Source: Pseudomonadota bacterium
GTDB lineage: Bacteria; Pseudomonadota; Alphaproteobacteria; Caulobacterales; Caulobacteraceae
Assembly: GCA_963205025.1 (NCBI GenBank)
Contig: CAUJHO010000095.1
Location: forward strand, 82,897-146,896
Reading direction: 5' to 3'
Length of the DNA: 64,000 nucleotides
The position numbers and the translations under genes were made by a program. Positions 20,128 through 29,959 of the stretch are shown here, in pieces. The number at the start of each line of letters is the position of its first letter. Within the stretch, counting starts at the first letter, position 1. The notes beneath the pieces were generated by a model. That model had not been told where the DNA came from. It saw only the letters and a list, made by a program, of their open reading frames with translations, and did no database searches.

Positions 20128-21129
20128 CTACCAGACGCCGATCTTCTCGGCCTGTTTGTGGGTGATCGGATGGCCCTCGGCGGCGTGGTCCTGTTCGGCC
20201 AGGAAGCGGGCGGCTTCCAGCGCGGCCATACAGCCCATGCCCGCTGCCGTGACGGCCTGGCGATAGACGTCATCGGTGACGTCGCCGGCGGCATAGACGC
20301 CCGGGATCGCGGTTTCGGTCCGGCCGGGCGTGACTTTCAGATAGCCGGATCCGTCCATTTCCAGCTGGCCCTTGAACAGCTCTGAGGCCGGGGCATGGCC
20401 GATGGCGATGAAGACGCCGTGGACATCGAGCGTCCGGGTCTCGCCGGTCAGGGTGTCTTGCAGGCGGACCCCGGTGACGCCGAGCGGGTCGGTCTCACCG
20501 ATCACCTCGTCGATGGCCTGATTCCACATGACCTCGACCTTGGGATGGGCAAACAGCCGCTCCTGAAGGATCCGCTCGGCGCGCAGCTCATCGCGGCGAT
20601 GGATCAGGATGACCTTCTCGGCAAAGTTGGTGAGGAACAGCGCCTCCTCGACCGCCGTATTGCCGCCGCCGACCACGGCGACCGTCTTGCCGCGATAGAA
20701 GAAGCCGTCACAGGTGGCGCAGGCCGACACCCCGAAGCCTTGGAATTTCTGCTCGCTGTCCAGACCCAGCCACTTGGCCTGGGCACCCGTGGAGATGATC
20801 ACCGTCTCGGCCAGCATCTCGCCGCCGCTGTCGAGCTTGAGGCGGAAGGGGCGTTGCGACAGGTCGGCCTCGATGACGATATCATGGAGGATCTCGGTGC
20901 CGACGTGCTCGGCCTGGGCTTTCATCTGCTCCATCAGCCAGGGGCCCTGAATGACCTCGGCAAAGCCGGGATAGTTCTCGACATCGGTGGTGATGGTCAG
21001 CTGGCCTCCGGGCTGGAGGCCCGCGATGATCACCGGGTTGAGCATGGCGCGCGCGGCATAGATGGCGGCGGTCCAGCCGGCGGGACCGGAGCCGATGATG
21101 GCGACGCGGACGGTTCTGGGATTCGACAT
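20128..21129 (-). CDS. trxB: Thioredoxin-disulfide reductase
   Basis: IIGSGPAGWTAAIYAARAML, CATCDGFFYRGKTVAVVGGGNTAVEEALFLT, GVYAAGDVTDDVYRQAVTAAGMGCMAAL. Confidence 0.97.
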   Translation of the reverse strand: MSNPRTVRVAIIGSGPAGWTAAIYAARAMLNPVIIAGLQPGGQLTITTDVENYPGFAEVIQGPWLMEQMKAQAEHVGTEILHDIVIEADLSQRPFRLKLDSGGEMLAETVIISTGAQAKWLGLDSEQKFQGFGVSACATCDGFFYRGKTVAVVGGGNTAVEEALFLTNFAEKVILIHRRDELRAERILQERLFAHPKVEVMWNQAIDEVIGETDPLGVTGVRLQDTLTGETRTLDVHGVFIAIGHAPASELFKGQLEMDGSGYLKVTPGRTETAIPGVYAAGDVTDDVYRQAVTAAGMGCMAALEAARFLAEQDHAAEGHPITHKQAEKIGVW

Positions 21130-21179
21130 GGGCCTAATCTAGGGTCGATTCCGCAATTGTGCGACGGAGCCGAGCGAAT

Positions 21180-21458
21180 ATGAGCGAACCTGCCAACAGG
21201 AATGCAGCCTTCCTCCCGATCGGGATCGGGGCCGGCATGGCCATTGGCGTGGCTCTGGGCCTGGCGCTGGACAATCTGGGGCTTGGGATTGCGCTGGGCG
21301 TCGCGCTGGGGGCCGGCATGGGCACGGCGGGTGCGGCCGCGACGCCGCGCAGCGCCAGAGACGGCAAGGGCGATGGCGGGGCCACCCCTGTCGACGGCGT
21401 CGACCGCGATGGATCCGATGGCGGCGACGCCGGGGGCGGGGACGGCGGCGGCGGTTGA
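21180..21458 (+). CDS. Small glycine-rich membrane protein
   Basis: 92 aa, hydrophobic GxxxG-rich core and Gly/Asp-rich tail; overlaps next ORF. Confidence 0.5.
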   Translation: MSEPANRNAAFLPIGIGAGMAIGVALGLALDNLGLGIALGVALGAGMGTAGAAATPRSARDGKGDGGATPVDGVDRDGSDGGDAGGGDGGGG

Positions 21459-21463
21459 TTCCG

Positions 21464-21874
21464 ATGACCACCACCCAGATCCGCGTACGCTGGAGTGAGG
21501 TCGACGGCCAGGAGGTCGTCTTCAACGCCAACTATCTGATGTATGCCGATGTCGCCGTGACCGAGTTCATGCGCGCCGGCGGCATCATGGAGCATTGCCG
21601 CGAGGAGTTCGGCCAGACCTTCGTGGTCGACGCCAATCTGACGTTCAGGGCCTCGGCCCGGTTCGACGATGTGCTGACGCTGGCGGTGCGGTGCGAACGG
21701 GTTGGGCGGTCCAGCTATGTCCTGACGGTCGAGATGAGCCGTGACGGCGAGCGCCTGTGTACCGCGACCCTGACCTATGTGCGGGCCGTGGACGGACAGT
21801 CGGTGGCGTTGTCGGACGGGTTCCGGGGACGGCTGGGCCACCCGCCGGTCGCGCCCGGCCTCGATCCGAACTGA
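21464..21874 (+). CDS. Acyl-CoA thioesterase (hot-dog fold, 4HBT/YbgC-like)
   Basis: IRVRWSEVDGQEVVFNANYLMYADVAVTEFMRAGG. Confidence 0.85.
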   Translation: MTTTQIRVRWSEVDGQEVVFNANYLMYADVAVTEFMRAGGIMEHCREEFGQTFVVDANLTFRASARFDDVLTLAVRCERVGRSSYVLTVEMSRDGERLCTATLTYVRAVDGQSVALSDGFRGRLGHPPVAPGLDPN

Positions 21875-21976
21875 GGCCTGGCGGGCCCGTGCGACAGGGC
21901 CCGTCAATCGAGATGTCCGGTTGGCGGGCGACTTGGCGTTTCTGTCTGTGGGGGTTCCCTGGACAGGATTGGTACA

Positions 21977-23281
21977 ATGAAAAGAACTGCAGCAAGCCTC
22001 AGCGCCATCTCGATCGCGCTTTTGGTACCCGGCGTGGCGGCGGCCCAGAGCGGACAGTCGCTGCGGCTATTTTCCGACACCGGATTCAGCGGGGAGTCCT
22101 ACAGAGCCGACCGCAGTATCGAGAACCTCGACACTGTGCGTTTCAATGACGCGGCGCGCAGCCTGATCGCCGAAGGACGCTGGGAGGTCTGTCTGGATGC
22201 ACGCTACCGCGGCGAGTGTCGGGTGGTGCAGGGCCGGATCAGCGACATGGGCGACTGGAACGGAAGTCTGTCTTCGGTCCGCTATCTCGGGCCGAGCGAC
22301 TGGGGCGACGCCGGTGCCGGCGGGACCGGCTCTTGGGGCGCAGGGGCCGGCGCTGGAGCCAGTGGTCAAGCGCAAGGCCAGGGGGCGTACCGGGTCGATT
22401 TCGAACCGGAGGTGATCGGCAGCATCTACGACACCGGGTTTGGTCGCATGACGATCGAGCGCTGGGACCGCGACGGCGTGGCGGCGCGCTATGCCGGCCA
22501 GAATGAAGACGGCTCGGATGCAGGCCGCGTTGATGGCACGCTGGAGATCTATGACGGTGACGGGAGCGCGACCCTTCGTGGGATCTGGGCTCAATCCAAT
22601 GCGGATCAGCGTTGTGATTCCCAGAGGAACGGCACCTATCACTGGGGTCAGGTCACTCTGGTATTCAACCGCTCACGCAATGAGTTCCAGGGGTACTGGG
22701 ACTATTGTGATCGCGGCGGGGCGGCGGAATCGGCCTGGCATGGCCAGCTTGTCGGTCGTGACCCGACGATCGCGGCGGCGGTCGACGCCCAGGTCGCTGC
22801 GGGCGGCGGGCGTGGGGGACAAACCGGTGGAGCCGCGCGCCTGGTTCTGTTTGACGACAACGGATTTGCCGGACGCTCCATCAGCCTGAACCGTGACACG
22901 GCGAGCCTGCACACGGACGAACTGAATTTTGGCGATTTCTCCTACAGCCTGGCTGCCGAGGGGCGCTGGTCGGTGTGCGAGGACGTCGACTACGGTGGCG
23001 AATGCCGCACCGTCGAAGGCGATCAGGCCGATCTGCGCGACTTCGGGGGGACCATCTCGTCGGTTCGCTATCTCGGGCCGGGGGCCTCGAGCCGGGTCCT
23101 GGCCGGGAGCGGCGGTCAGCCGGGTGACCGTGCCTCCAGCGGTGGCGAGCGCCGTAGCGAGCGCGGCGGACAGCCCGGTGCCGTCGAATCGGCGGCGGAA
23201 CGGGCGGCCCGCGTCGCGGCCGAGGAAGCCGAACGCCGCGTGCATGATCGCATCCGCGAAGGGATTGGCCGGATATTCTGA
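21977..23281 (+). CDS. Secreted protein with two beta/gamma-crystallin-like domains
   Basis: Signal peptide; two related segments (LRLFSDTGFSGESYRADRSIENL...GSLSSVRYLG and LVLFDDNGFAGRSISLNRDTASL...GTISSVRYLG) flanking a distinct central domain. Confidence 0.78.
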   Translation: MKRTAASLSAISIALLVPGVAAAQSGQSLRLFSDTGFSGESYRADRSIENLDTVRFNDAARSLIAEGRWEVCLDARYRGECRVVQGRISDMGDWNGSLSSVRYLGPSDWGDAGAGGTGSWGAGAGAGASGQAQGQGAYRVDFEPEVIGSIYDTGFGRMTIERWDRDGVAARYAGQNEDGSDAGRVDGTLEIYDGDGSATLRGIWAQSNADQRCDSQRNGTYHWGQVTLVFNRSRNEFQGYWDYCDRGGAAESAWHGQLVGRDPTIAAAVDAQVAAGGGRGGQTGGAARLVLFDDNGFAGRSISLNRDTASLHTDELNFGDFSYSLAAEGRWSVCEDVDYGGECRTVEGDQADLRDFGGTISSVRYLGPGASSRVLAGSGGQPGDRASSGGERRSERGGQPGAVESAAERAARVAAEEAERRVHDRIREGIGRIF

Positions 23282-23357
23282 CGGGTTGACCCTGTCGACA
23301 CAGGCCCCGGGAGCCGCCGCGCGGCCACCGGGGTGACGTCGCCCGCACGACCGCAGA

Positions 23358-23387
23358 AACAGGCGCGTCCGGCAGGACGCGCCTGTT
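23358..23387. terminator. Putative bidirectional terminator between convergent genes
   Basis: aacaggcgcgtcc-ggca-ggacgcgcctgtt perfect 13-bp stem between convergent CDSs. Confidence 0.7.
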
Positions 23388-23408
23388 CCATATGGGCGAG
23401 AAACCCGT

Positions 23409-25109
23409 TCAGGCCAGGTCGAGTGACATGGCCCCGCCGATCCATTCGACGCGTCCGGCCGCGCGGGCGCGGGCGGCGGCGTCGGTGTCGCCCAGGGCCT
23501 CATAGGCCTCGGCCAGAACGAAATAGCTGTAGGGGTCGCTGGGCCAGTCTTCGAGCAGCTCCAGGACCTTGTCGCGCGCACCGGCGGCATCGCCCGAGGC
23601 CAGCACGGCCGCCGCCAGGCTGCGCCGGGTCGGGAACCAGATCACCGGCGGATCGCCGCCTTCGTCGCCTTCGCCCTGGAGCGCGGCGGCGCGGCTATAG
23701 GCCTGGATGGCGGCGGGCCAGTCGCGGCGGATCATGGCGGCGCGGCCCTCCAGGACCCGCTGAAAGACCTCGCTGAAGGTGTCTGTAAACCTGTAATCGG
23801 CGTTGTGCGGCAGGGCCTGGCGCAGGCGGGCGATCTCGGCAGCCTGGTGTTCGACGGCCTGGGCGTCGCCCTTGCGGGCCGCAGCCTCGCCCCGGGCATA
23901 ACGCAGGCCGATGCGTTGCAACGGCCGGGAGTCAGCGGGCTCGGTCAGGGCCGCCAACTGATCGTCCGAGCCGAAACGGCCATACAGGGCATAGGCATTA
24001 TTGGCGGTGGCCTGACCCCAGGCGGTGTCCAGGCGCGGGTGCCGGGCGGTGTAGAGGGTCAGGAATCGCTCGGCCAGACGTAAACCCTCGTCGGCGCCGC
24101 CGGACATCAGCGCCCCGCCCATGCCGAAATGGATATTGTGGCCGTGCAGGCGCATGCCCCGAACGCCGCCCGGCGGCGAGGCCATCTCGTCATAGCGGAC
24201 ATCCAGCGCCACGGCGTTGACGTTGGACATCATCGCGTCCCGATAACGCCCGACCCGGAAGAAGGTGTGCGACGGCATATGCACCAGATGACTGGCCCCC
24301 GGCGCGAGGGTCGCCAGCCGCTCGCCATAGGGAATGGCGCGGTGCGGATCGTCGGACCATTCGGTCAGGTGAATATACAGGTGGATGGCCCCCGGATCGT
24401 CGGGCGAGTGAGCCAGCGCGGCCTGCAGGATATCCACAGCCCGGGTGACGCTGGGGTCGGTGGCATGGCCCTCGTCGTCCCACCATTCCTCGACCACCAT
24501 CATCCAGGCGTCGGCGGTGATGTTGGCCACGGCGACGTCGGCGGGATGGTCGCGGGCGATCCGGTCCATGCGTCGGGCAAAGCGTCCGGCGCGACTGGTC
24601 TCCCGACCTGAATAACGCTGGATCAGGGCGTCGATCATGGCCCGGTGCATCGGGTCAGCGTCGCGCGCAAGCCGCCGGGCGTCGCGGGCGATGGCGAGGG
24701 CATTGCGGCGGACCTCTTCGCCCGTGCCGCCGCCGTTCAGGTTCGGCCCCATGGCCCAGGCCTCGCCCCAGGCGCACATGGCGCAGCTCGGGTCCAGCAG
24801 GCGCGCCCTCTGAAAGGCGCGGACCGATTCCGTGTGCTCGAACGCCCAGCGCAGTCTGACGGCGTGGTCGAACCAGGCCTGGGCTTCAGGGTTGATTGTG
24901 TCGATGCGGAAGCCGCCCGTGCCGAAGCCCTCAACCATGACCATCTCGGCCACCGGCGCGCCGGCGGCGGTCGTGGCTTCGTCGGGCGAGGCGCACAGGA
25001 TGGGATTGTCGATCAGGTCTGAGAGAGACCCCTCCACCGTCGCGTCCGCCACCGCCGGCGCGGCGGCAGCCAGCGCCAGAGCGGCGACGGCTGTCATGGT
25101 CAGTCGCAT
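23409..25109 (-). CDS. Secreted tetratricopeptide-repeat-like protein
   Basis: Signal peptide MRLTMTAVAALALAAAAPAVA; CAMCAWGEAWAMGPNLN; helical repeat C-terminal region. Confidence 0.75.
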   Translation of the reverse strand: MRLTMTAVAALALAAAAPAVADATVEGSLSDLIDNPILCASPDEATTAAGAPVAEMVMVEGFGTGGFRIDTINPEAQAWFDHAVRLRWAFEHTESVRAFQRARLLDPSCAMCAWGEAWAMGPNLNGGGTGEEVRRNALAIARDARRLARDADPMHRAMIDALIQRYSGRETSRAGRFARRMDRIARDHPADVAVANITADAWMMVVEEWWDDEGHATDPSVTRAVDILQAALAHSPDDPGAIHLYIHLTEWSDDPHRAIPYGERLATLAPGASHLVHMPSHTFFRVGRYRDAMMSNVNAVALDVRYDEMASPPGGVRGMRLHGHNIHFGMGGALMSGGADEGLRLAERFLTLYTARHPRLDTAWGQATANNAYALYGRFGSDDQLAALTEPADSRPLQRIGLRYARGEAAARKGDAQAVEHQAAEIARLRQALPHNADYRFTDTFSEVFQRVLEGRAAMIRRDWPAAIQAYSRAAALQGEGDEGGDPPVIWFPTRRSLAAAVLASGDAAGARDKVLELLEDWPSDPYSYFVLAEAYEALGDTDAAARARAAGRVEWIGGAMSLDLA

Positions 25110-25178
25110 GGTGTTCCCCCCGGTTCCCTGTTGGGAGTGTGCCCGTGGAAACGGCGTTCGCCAAGTGACCGTATTGAT

Positions 25179-25202
25179 CCTTCTCCCGCAAGGGGAGAAG
25201 GG
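25179..25202. repeat. Short palindromic repeat CCTTCTCCC-gcaa-GGGGAGAAGG
   Basis: Same stem as the repeats flanking the DUF559 gene at 42.7/43.1 kb. Confidence 0.65.
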
Positions 25203-25206
25203 CCGC

Positions 25207-25620
25207 CTAGTAGGGATTGCAGACAGGATAGGCCATTTGCCAGGTCGCCACGGCGCAAAGGACAAATACCGTCGCGATCAGCAGAGCCATAACCCAGGTG
25301 ACCGGCGAGCGGGGCTCAGCGCGGACGAAGCGGTAGGCGGCCCAGAGCCAGATGAGCATCAGCAAGGCGGGCAGGATGGTGAAGCTGATGCGGGCGAGGT
25401 CCATGCCCATCAGGACGCCATGCGGCTCACCACCGACGACACCCGGGTCCGATGCGCCCGGGCTAGTGGCTTCGAAATTTCTGGCAAATTCGTCGGGCGA
25501 GGAAATCACGTTTCGGACGGCGCATCCGAAAGTCACGCCGGCGGACGCCACCGGCCCGGCCATGGCAAGGACGATCCCCTGAAGGACGCGCTCGCCGACC
25601 GGGCCGAGGCGGAACCGCAT
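25207..25620 (-). CDS. Hypothetical membrane protein
   Basis: 137 aa with three hydrophobic segments, directly follows gap on the same strand. Confidence 0.55.
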   Translation of the reverse strand: MRFRLGPVGERVLQGIVLAMAGPVASAGVTFGCAVRNVISSPDEFARNFEATSPGASDPGVVGGEPHGVLMGMDLARISFTILPALLMLIWLWAAYRFVRAEPRSPVTWVMALLIATVFVLCAVATWQMAYPVCNPY

Positions 25621-26627
25621 TAGATCAGCTTGCTCATCGCCAGCGCCGTATCCGACATCCGCGTCGCGAAGCCCCATTCGTTGTCGTACCAGCTGAGCAC
25701 CCGCACCAAGGTGCCGTCGATGACCTGGGTTTGCGGCAGGGCCACCGTCGAGGAGGCGGCAATGTGGTTCATGTCGTGCGAGACGACCGGGTCATTGGTG
25801 GTGGCCAGGACGCCCTTCATCGGGCCGTCGGCGGCGGCCTGGAGGGCAGCGTTGACCTCTTGCACCGTGGTGGCGCGGCCAGCCACGATCTTCAGGTCCA
25901 CGACCGAGACGTTCGGGGTCGGGACGCGGATCGAGGAGCCGTCCAGCTTGCCCTTCAGCTCCGGCAGGACCAGGCCGACGGCCTTGGCCGCACCGGTCGA
26001 GGTCGGGATCATCGACAGGGCCGCACCGCGGGCGCGGTACAGGTCGCTGTGCATCGTATCCAGCGTCGGCTGGTCGCCGGTATAGGCGTGGATGGTCGTC
26101 ATATAGCCGCGCTCGATTCCGACCAGGTCGTGCAGGACCTTGGCGACCGGGGCCAGGCAGTTGGTGGTGCATGAGGCGTTCGAGACGATCACGTCGTCGG
26201 CGGTCAGGACGTCGTGGTTGACGCCATAGACGATGGTCTTGTCGGCGCCGTCGCCGGGGGCCGAGATCAGGACGCGCTTGGCGCCGGCGTTCAGGTGGGC
26301 CTCGGCCTTCGCGCGGGCGGTGAAGATGCCGGTGCATTCAAAGGCGATGTCGACGCCCAGGTCCTTGTGCGGCAGGTTGGCCGGGTCACGCTCGGCGGTC
26401 ACCTTGATCTTGCCGGTGCCGACATCGATCCAGTCATCGCCGGCCTCGACGGTGCCGGGGAAGCGGCCATGAACCGAGTCATAGCGCAGCAGGTGGGCGT
26501 TGGTGGCCACCGGGCCCAGGTCGTTGATCGCCACCACCTCGATGTCGGTGCGGCCATGTTCGGCGATCGAGCGGAGGACAAGACGGCCGATGCGGCCAAA
26601 GCCGTTGATGGCGACGCGGGTGGTCAT
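25620..26627 (-). CDS. gap: Glyceraldehyde-3-phosphate dehydrogenase, type I
   Basis: [50 protein letters not shown]. Confidence 0.98.
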   Translation of the reverse strand: MTTRVAINGFGRIGRLVLRSIAEHGRTDIEVVAINDLGPVATNAHLLRYDSVHGRFPGTVEAGDDWIDVGTGKIKVTAERDPANLPHKDLGVDIAFECTGIFTARAKAEAHLNAGAKRVLISAPGDGADKTIVYGVNHDVLTADDVIVSNASCTTNCLAPVAKVLHDLVGIERGYMTTIHAYTGDQPTLDTMHSDLYRARGAALSMIPTSTGAAKAVGLVLPELKGKLDGSSIRVPTPNVSVVDLKIVAGRATTVQEVNAALQAAADGPMKGVLATTNDPVVSHDMNHIAASSTVALPQTQVIDGTLVRVLSWYDNEWGFATRMSDTALAMSKLI

Positions 26628-26821
26628 GGGCGGGCTCCTGATACGTCAGTCGGGTCAGAGGCGCAGGCGCGCCTGATCGACCCGTGAAATGGGGATGGCG
26701 CGGTATCGGGTCCAGACCCGATTTGGTCAACCCCAAGTCCGGTCACAGGGGATGAGGGGATGTTGCGTCGAGGCCTCCTCTGCCCTGGTGGGGCGAAGGG
26801 GTCGACCCCGAGGCCGTAGCG

Positions 26822-26880
26822 CCTCACCCTCCCACCGCTTCGCGGTGGGCCCCTCCCGATCCCCGTGGGAGAGGGGTCAG
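26822..26880. repeat. Two-hairpin palindromic repeat
   Basis: ctcaccctcccaccgcttcgcggtgggcccctcccgatccccgtgggagaggggtcag; runs into the 3' end of the kinase gene. Confidence 0.75.
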
Positions 26881-28400
26881 GCGAGGGGCAGGGTCAGGCG
26901 GGCTATCAAGCCGCCACCCTCGCGATGGGACAGGACCACATCGCCGCCATGGGCGCGGGCGATGCTGCGGGCGACGGCGAGGCCGAGGCCGGTTCCGCCG
27001 GTGTCGCGGTTGCGGCTCCTTTCGCCGCGATGGAACGGCTCGAAGACGGTCTCCAGCTCATCGGACGAGAGGCCGGGGCCGCTGTCCGAGACGGTGACCA
27101 CCGCCAGCGCGCCCTCGGTCGTGACCGAGACCTCGGCGGCACCGGCGAACTTGACGGCATTCTCCACCAGATTGGCCAGGGCGCGACGCAGGTTCAGGCT
27201 CTCACCCAGGACAAAGACAGGTTCGGCGGCAGCGAAGCTGAGATTTGCGCCGATCTCGGTCAGGTCGTCGACGACGGAACCGGCCAGGGCCGAAAGATCG
27301 AGCGCCGCGCGATCCTCGCGCACGGTCTCGCCCCGGACATAGGCCAGAGCCTGGGAGATCATACCGTCCATCTGTTCGATGTCCTCGGCCATGCGGTCGC
27401 GGATGTCGGGGTCGGCCTGTTCGGCGTGGAAGCGAAGGCGGGTCAGGGGGGTGCGCAGGTCGTGGGCGATGGCGGCGACCATCTGGGTGCGGCCCTCGAC
27501 ATAGCGATTGAGTTTGGTCTGCATGTCGTTGAAGGCATGGGCGGCAGCGCGCACCTCCAGCGGGCCTGTTTCATCCAGCGGCGGCGCATGAGGATCCGAG
27601 CCGAGGCGTTCGGCGGCCTGGGCGAACAGGCGCACCGGGCGGGCCAGCCGCCGTGCCATCAGCCAGGCCAGTGGCAAGAGCAGGACCAGACAGGCCAGGA
27701 AGGTCAGGAGGATGCGGGTGTGCCAGGGCGACCACAGGCCGGTCGGCGGGCTCACCGTGGCCCACTGGCCATCGTCAAGGCGCACGCTGGCGATGAAGGG
27801 CGGAAAGCGCAGTTCCTCGGTGAAGACGGTGATCTGCTGGCGGGTCTGGCCATCGGGGGTGCCGCGAATGTCCTGGGTCAGGATCTGGATCTGGCCCCCG
27901 GGTGGCGGCGACGTCAGCGCGGGCGTGCCGGCGGGCGGACCGGCGCCATCGGCGCGGCGGATGACGATGGTTTCGGTGCGGCGCTGTCCGGTCTGAGGTG
28001 CCTGGTCTGCGCCCTGGTGGACCCAGCGCCCGCCCAGGTCTTCGTGGATGCGCCGACGCTCGTCGCCTTCGACGACAGGAACGCTGACCCGCACGGCATC
28101 GGCCGGCAGATCGAGCCGGTGTTGCAGGGCCAGGGAGATGACGCGCGCCAGCGGGTCCTGATCGGCGGCGGCGGTGACCGGCGAGGTGCCCGACAGATTG
28201 CGGCGCAGACGTCGGCCCTCGGCGGTGCGGACGGCCTGGCCCTCAAGCGCGGCCACCGCCTCGTCGATGGTGAAGCCGGGCTGGGCCGGCGGCGGCGCAT
28301 GCAGGATGACGCCGAAGGCGACGGCCATGGCGATGGCGATTGAAACCGCCACCAGCAGGGTCACCTGAAAGAAGACGGACAGGGCGGGAAGGCGGGTCAT
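26877..28400 (-). CDS. Sensor histidine kinase (HAMP, HisKA, HATPase)
   Basis: TM segments, HAMP, H-box MVAAIAHDLRTPLTRLRFHAE, N-box NLVENAVKFAG, GTGLGLAVARSIARAHGG. Confidence 0.95.
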   Translation of the reverse strand: MTRLPALSVFFQVTLLVAVSIAIAMAVAFGVILHAPPPAQPGFTIDEAVAALEGQAVRTAEGRRLRRNLSGTSPVTAAADQDPLARVISLALQHRLDLPADAVRVSVPVVEGDERRRIHEDLGGRWVHQGADQAPQTGQRRTETIVIRRADGAGPPAGTPALTSPPPGGQIQILTQDIRGTPDGQTRQQITVFTEELRFPPFIASVRLDDGQWATVSPPTGLWSPWHTRILLTFLACLVLLLPLAWLMARRLARPVRLFAQAAERLGSDPHAPPLDETGPLEVRAAAHAFNDMQTKLNRYVEGRTQMVAAIAHDLRTPLTRLRFHAEQADPDIRDRMAEDIEQMDGMISQALAYVRGETVREDRAALDLSALAGSVVDDLTEIGANLSFAAAEPVFVLGESLNLRRALANLVENAVKFAGAAEVSVTTEGALAVVTVSDSGPGLSSDELETVFEPFHRGERSRNRDTGGTGLGLAVARSIARAHGGDVVLSHREGGGLIARLTLPLA

Positions 28401-29110
28401 ACCGGACGCACCGAGACGGCCAGGCGATAGCCTTCGCCCCGGACGGTTTCGATGACGTCGCGGCCGGTGCCGTCGTCGAGTTTTTTCCTCAGGCGGCTGA
28501 TCTGGACGTCGATGGCGCGGTCGAAGGATTCGACCGTCGGGCCATGGGAGAGATCCAGCAGTTGATCGCGCGTCAGGATGCGTCCGGGGCGTTCGACGAA
28601 GGCCTGCAACAGGCGGAATTCTCCAGACGACAGGGCCGTGACGGTACCGGCCTGATCGGTCAGTTCGCGGCGCACGACGTCGAGCCGAAACGCGCCCAGC
28701 CAGACGGCCTGACCATTGGAGCGGGGTCGGTCACCGCCGCGCCGGAGCACGGCGCGGATGCGGGCCAGAAGCTCACGCGGATTGCACGGCTTGGGCAGAT
28801 AGTCGGCGGCCCCCAGCTCCAGCCCGACGATGCGGTCGGTGTCCTCGCCCATGGCCGACAGCATGATCACCGGCGGCCCCGTCTCTGCGAGGCGGCGGCA
28901 GACGGACAGGCCGTCCTCGCCCGGCATCATCAGATCCAGCACCACGACATCGGTGGGCCGGCGCGCCAGCAGCCGATCCATCTCGCGGGCGTCGGCGGCC
29001 CCCTCGGCCTGGAAGCCCTGGCGGACCAGATAGTCGGTCAGGACGTCGCGGATGCCCGGATCGTCGTCAACGACCAGGATGCGGGCCTGTGCGGAGGCGG
29101 GGGCATTCAT
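28397..29110 (-). CDS. OmpR-family response regulator
   Basis: ILVVDDDPGIRDVLTDYL, VVLDLMMPGEDGLSVCRRL, winged helix ILTRDQLLDLSHG..FDRAIDVQISRLRKKL; 4-bp overlap with the kinase. Confidence 0.96.
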   Translation of the reverse strand: MNAPASAQARILVVDDDPGIRDVLTDYLVRQGFQAEGAADAREMDRLLARRPTDVVVLDLMMPGEDGLSVCRRLAETGPPVIMLSAMGEDTDRIVGLELGAADYLPKPCNPRELLARIRAVLRRGGDRPRSNGQAVWLGAFRLDVVRRELTDQAGTVTALSSGEFRLLQAFVERPGRILTRDQLLDLSHGPTVESFDRAIDVQISRLRKKLDDGTGRDVIETVRGEGYRLAVSVRPV

Positions 29111-29232
29111 GCAGGCAATCTGACCGGGCGGCTTGGCGAAATGATTTCAACGCTGAAATATGCGCGCAAGACGGGCCTGATCAAACAGGCTGGACGGGCG
29201 AGACGGCCCGATGATCCTTGAGGAGACATGCG

Positions 29233-29922
29233 ATGAAGCTTCTGTTGTGCGCCGCCGGCCTGCTGGTGCTGGCCCCCGCCGTTGCCCAGGCCCAGCAAGA
29301 GGTCCGCCGCGAAGAACGGGTCGTCGTCATGGCCGGTGCCGGCGCTCAGCGCCTGGACATTCCCGAGGGCGGGCTGACGCGCGAGGCGTTTGAGGCGCGC
29401 CATGGCGAGATGTTCGCCCGGCTGGATGCGGATTCCAACGGCGTCGTCACCCGCGAGGAAATGGCGGCCATGGCAGCGGCGCATGGCGGCGGCGCTGGTC
29501 GCGCGATGGTTTTGCACGGGGACGGTGCAGAGGAAGTCGAACTCGACGGCAACGGCGAGTGGACCAGCGAAGACGGCTCGCGCCACGTCGTCGTACGGCG
29601 TCGTGGACCCGGCGACGAGCCGCTGGTGATTGACGGGGAAACCATCAATGGCGAGGGCGGTGACGGGGGCGAACGCCGCATCGTCATCGTGCGCCGTGGG
29701 TCTGACGGAGAGACGGTGGATGTCCACGAAGGATCGGGGGCACCGGGCGAGGGCGGCGAGCGCCATGTCATGGTTTTCCGTCATAGCGCCGAAGGCGGGC
29801 TGGATGCGGACGGCGACGGCCGCTGGAGCTTCGATGAAATGGCGGCCCCCTTGCGCGAACACTTCAACCACCTGGATGCCAACCACGATGGCTTCGTGGA
29901 TGAGGCCGAGCGCCGGCACTGA
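29233..29922 (+). CDS. Secreted EF-hand calcium-binding-like protein
   Basis: Signal peptide MKLLLCAAGLLVLAPAVAQAQ; EF-hand loops DADSNGVVTREE, DADGDGRWSFDE, DANHDGFVDEAE. Confidence 0.85.
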   Translation: MKLLLCAAGLLVLAPAVAQAQQEVRREERVVVMAGAGAQRLDIPEGGLTREAFEARHGEMFARLDADSNGVVTREEMAAMAAAHGGGAGRAMVLHGDGAEEVELDGNGEWTSEDGSRHVVVRRRGPGDEPLVIDGETINGEGGDGGERRIVIVRRGSDGETVDVHEGSGAPGEGGERHVMVFRHSAEGGLDADGDGRWSFDEMAAPLREHFNHLDANHDGFVDEAERRH

Positions 29923-29930
29923 TGACGAGG

Positions 29931-29958
29931 CTCCCTTCTCCCCCTGTGGGAGAAGGGA
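29931..29958. repeat. Short palindromic repeat TCCCTTCTCCCcctgtGGGAGAAGGGA
   Basis: Hairpin between the convergent EF-hand gene and purT; same family as 25179 and 42668. Confidence 0.65.
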
Positions 29959-29959
29959 A

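Noticed and set aside
26865-28343. 492-aa plus-strand ORF
   Set aside because: Antisense to the sensor kinase at 26877-28400; no domain seen.
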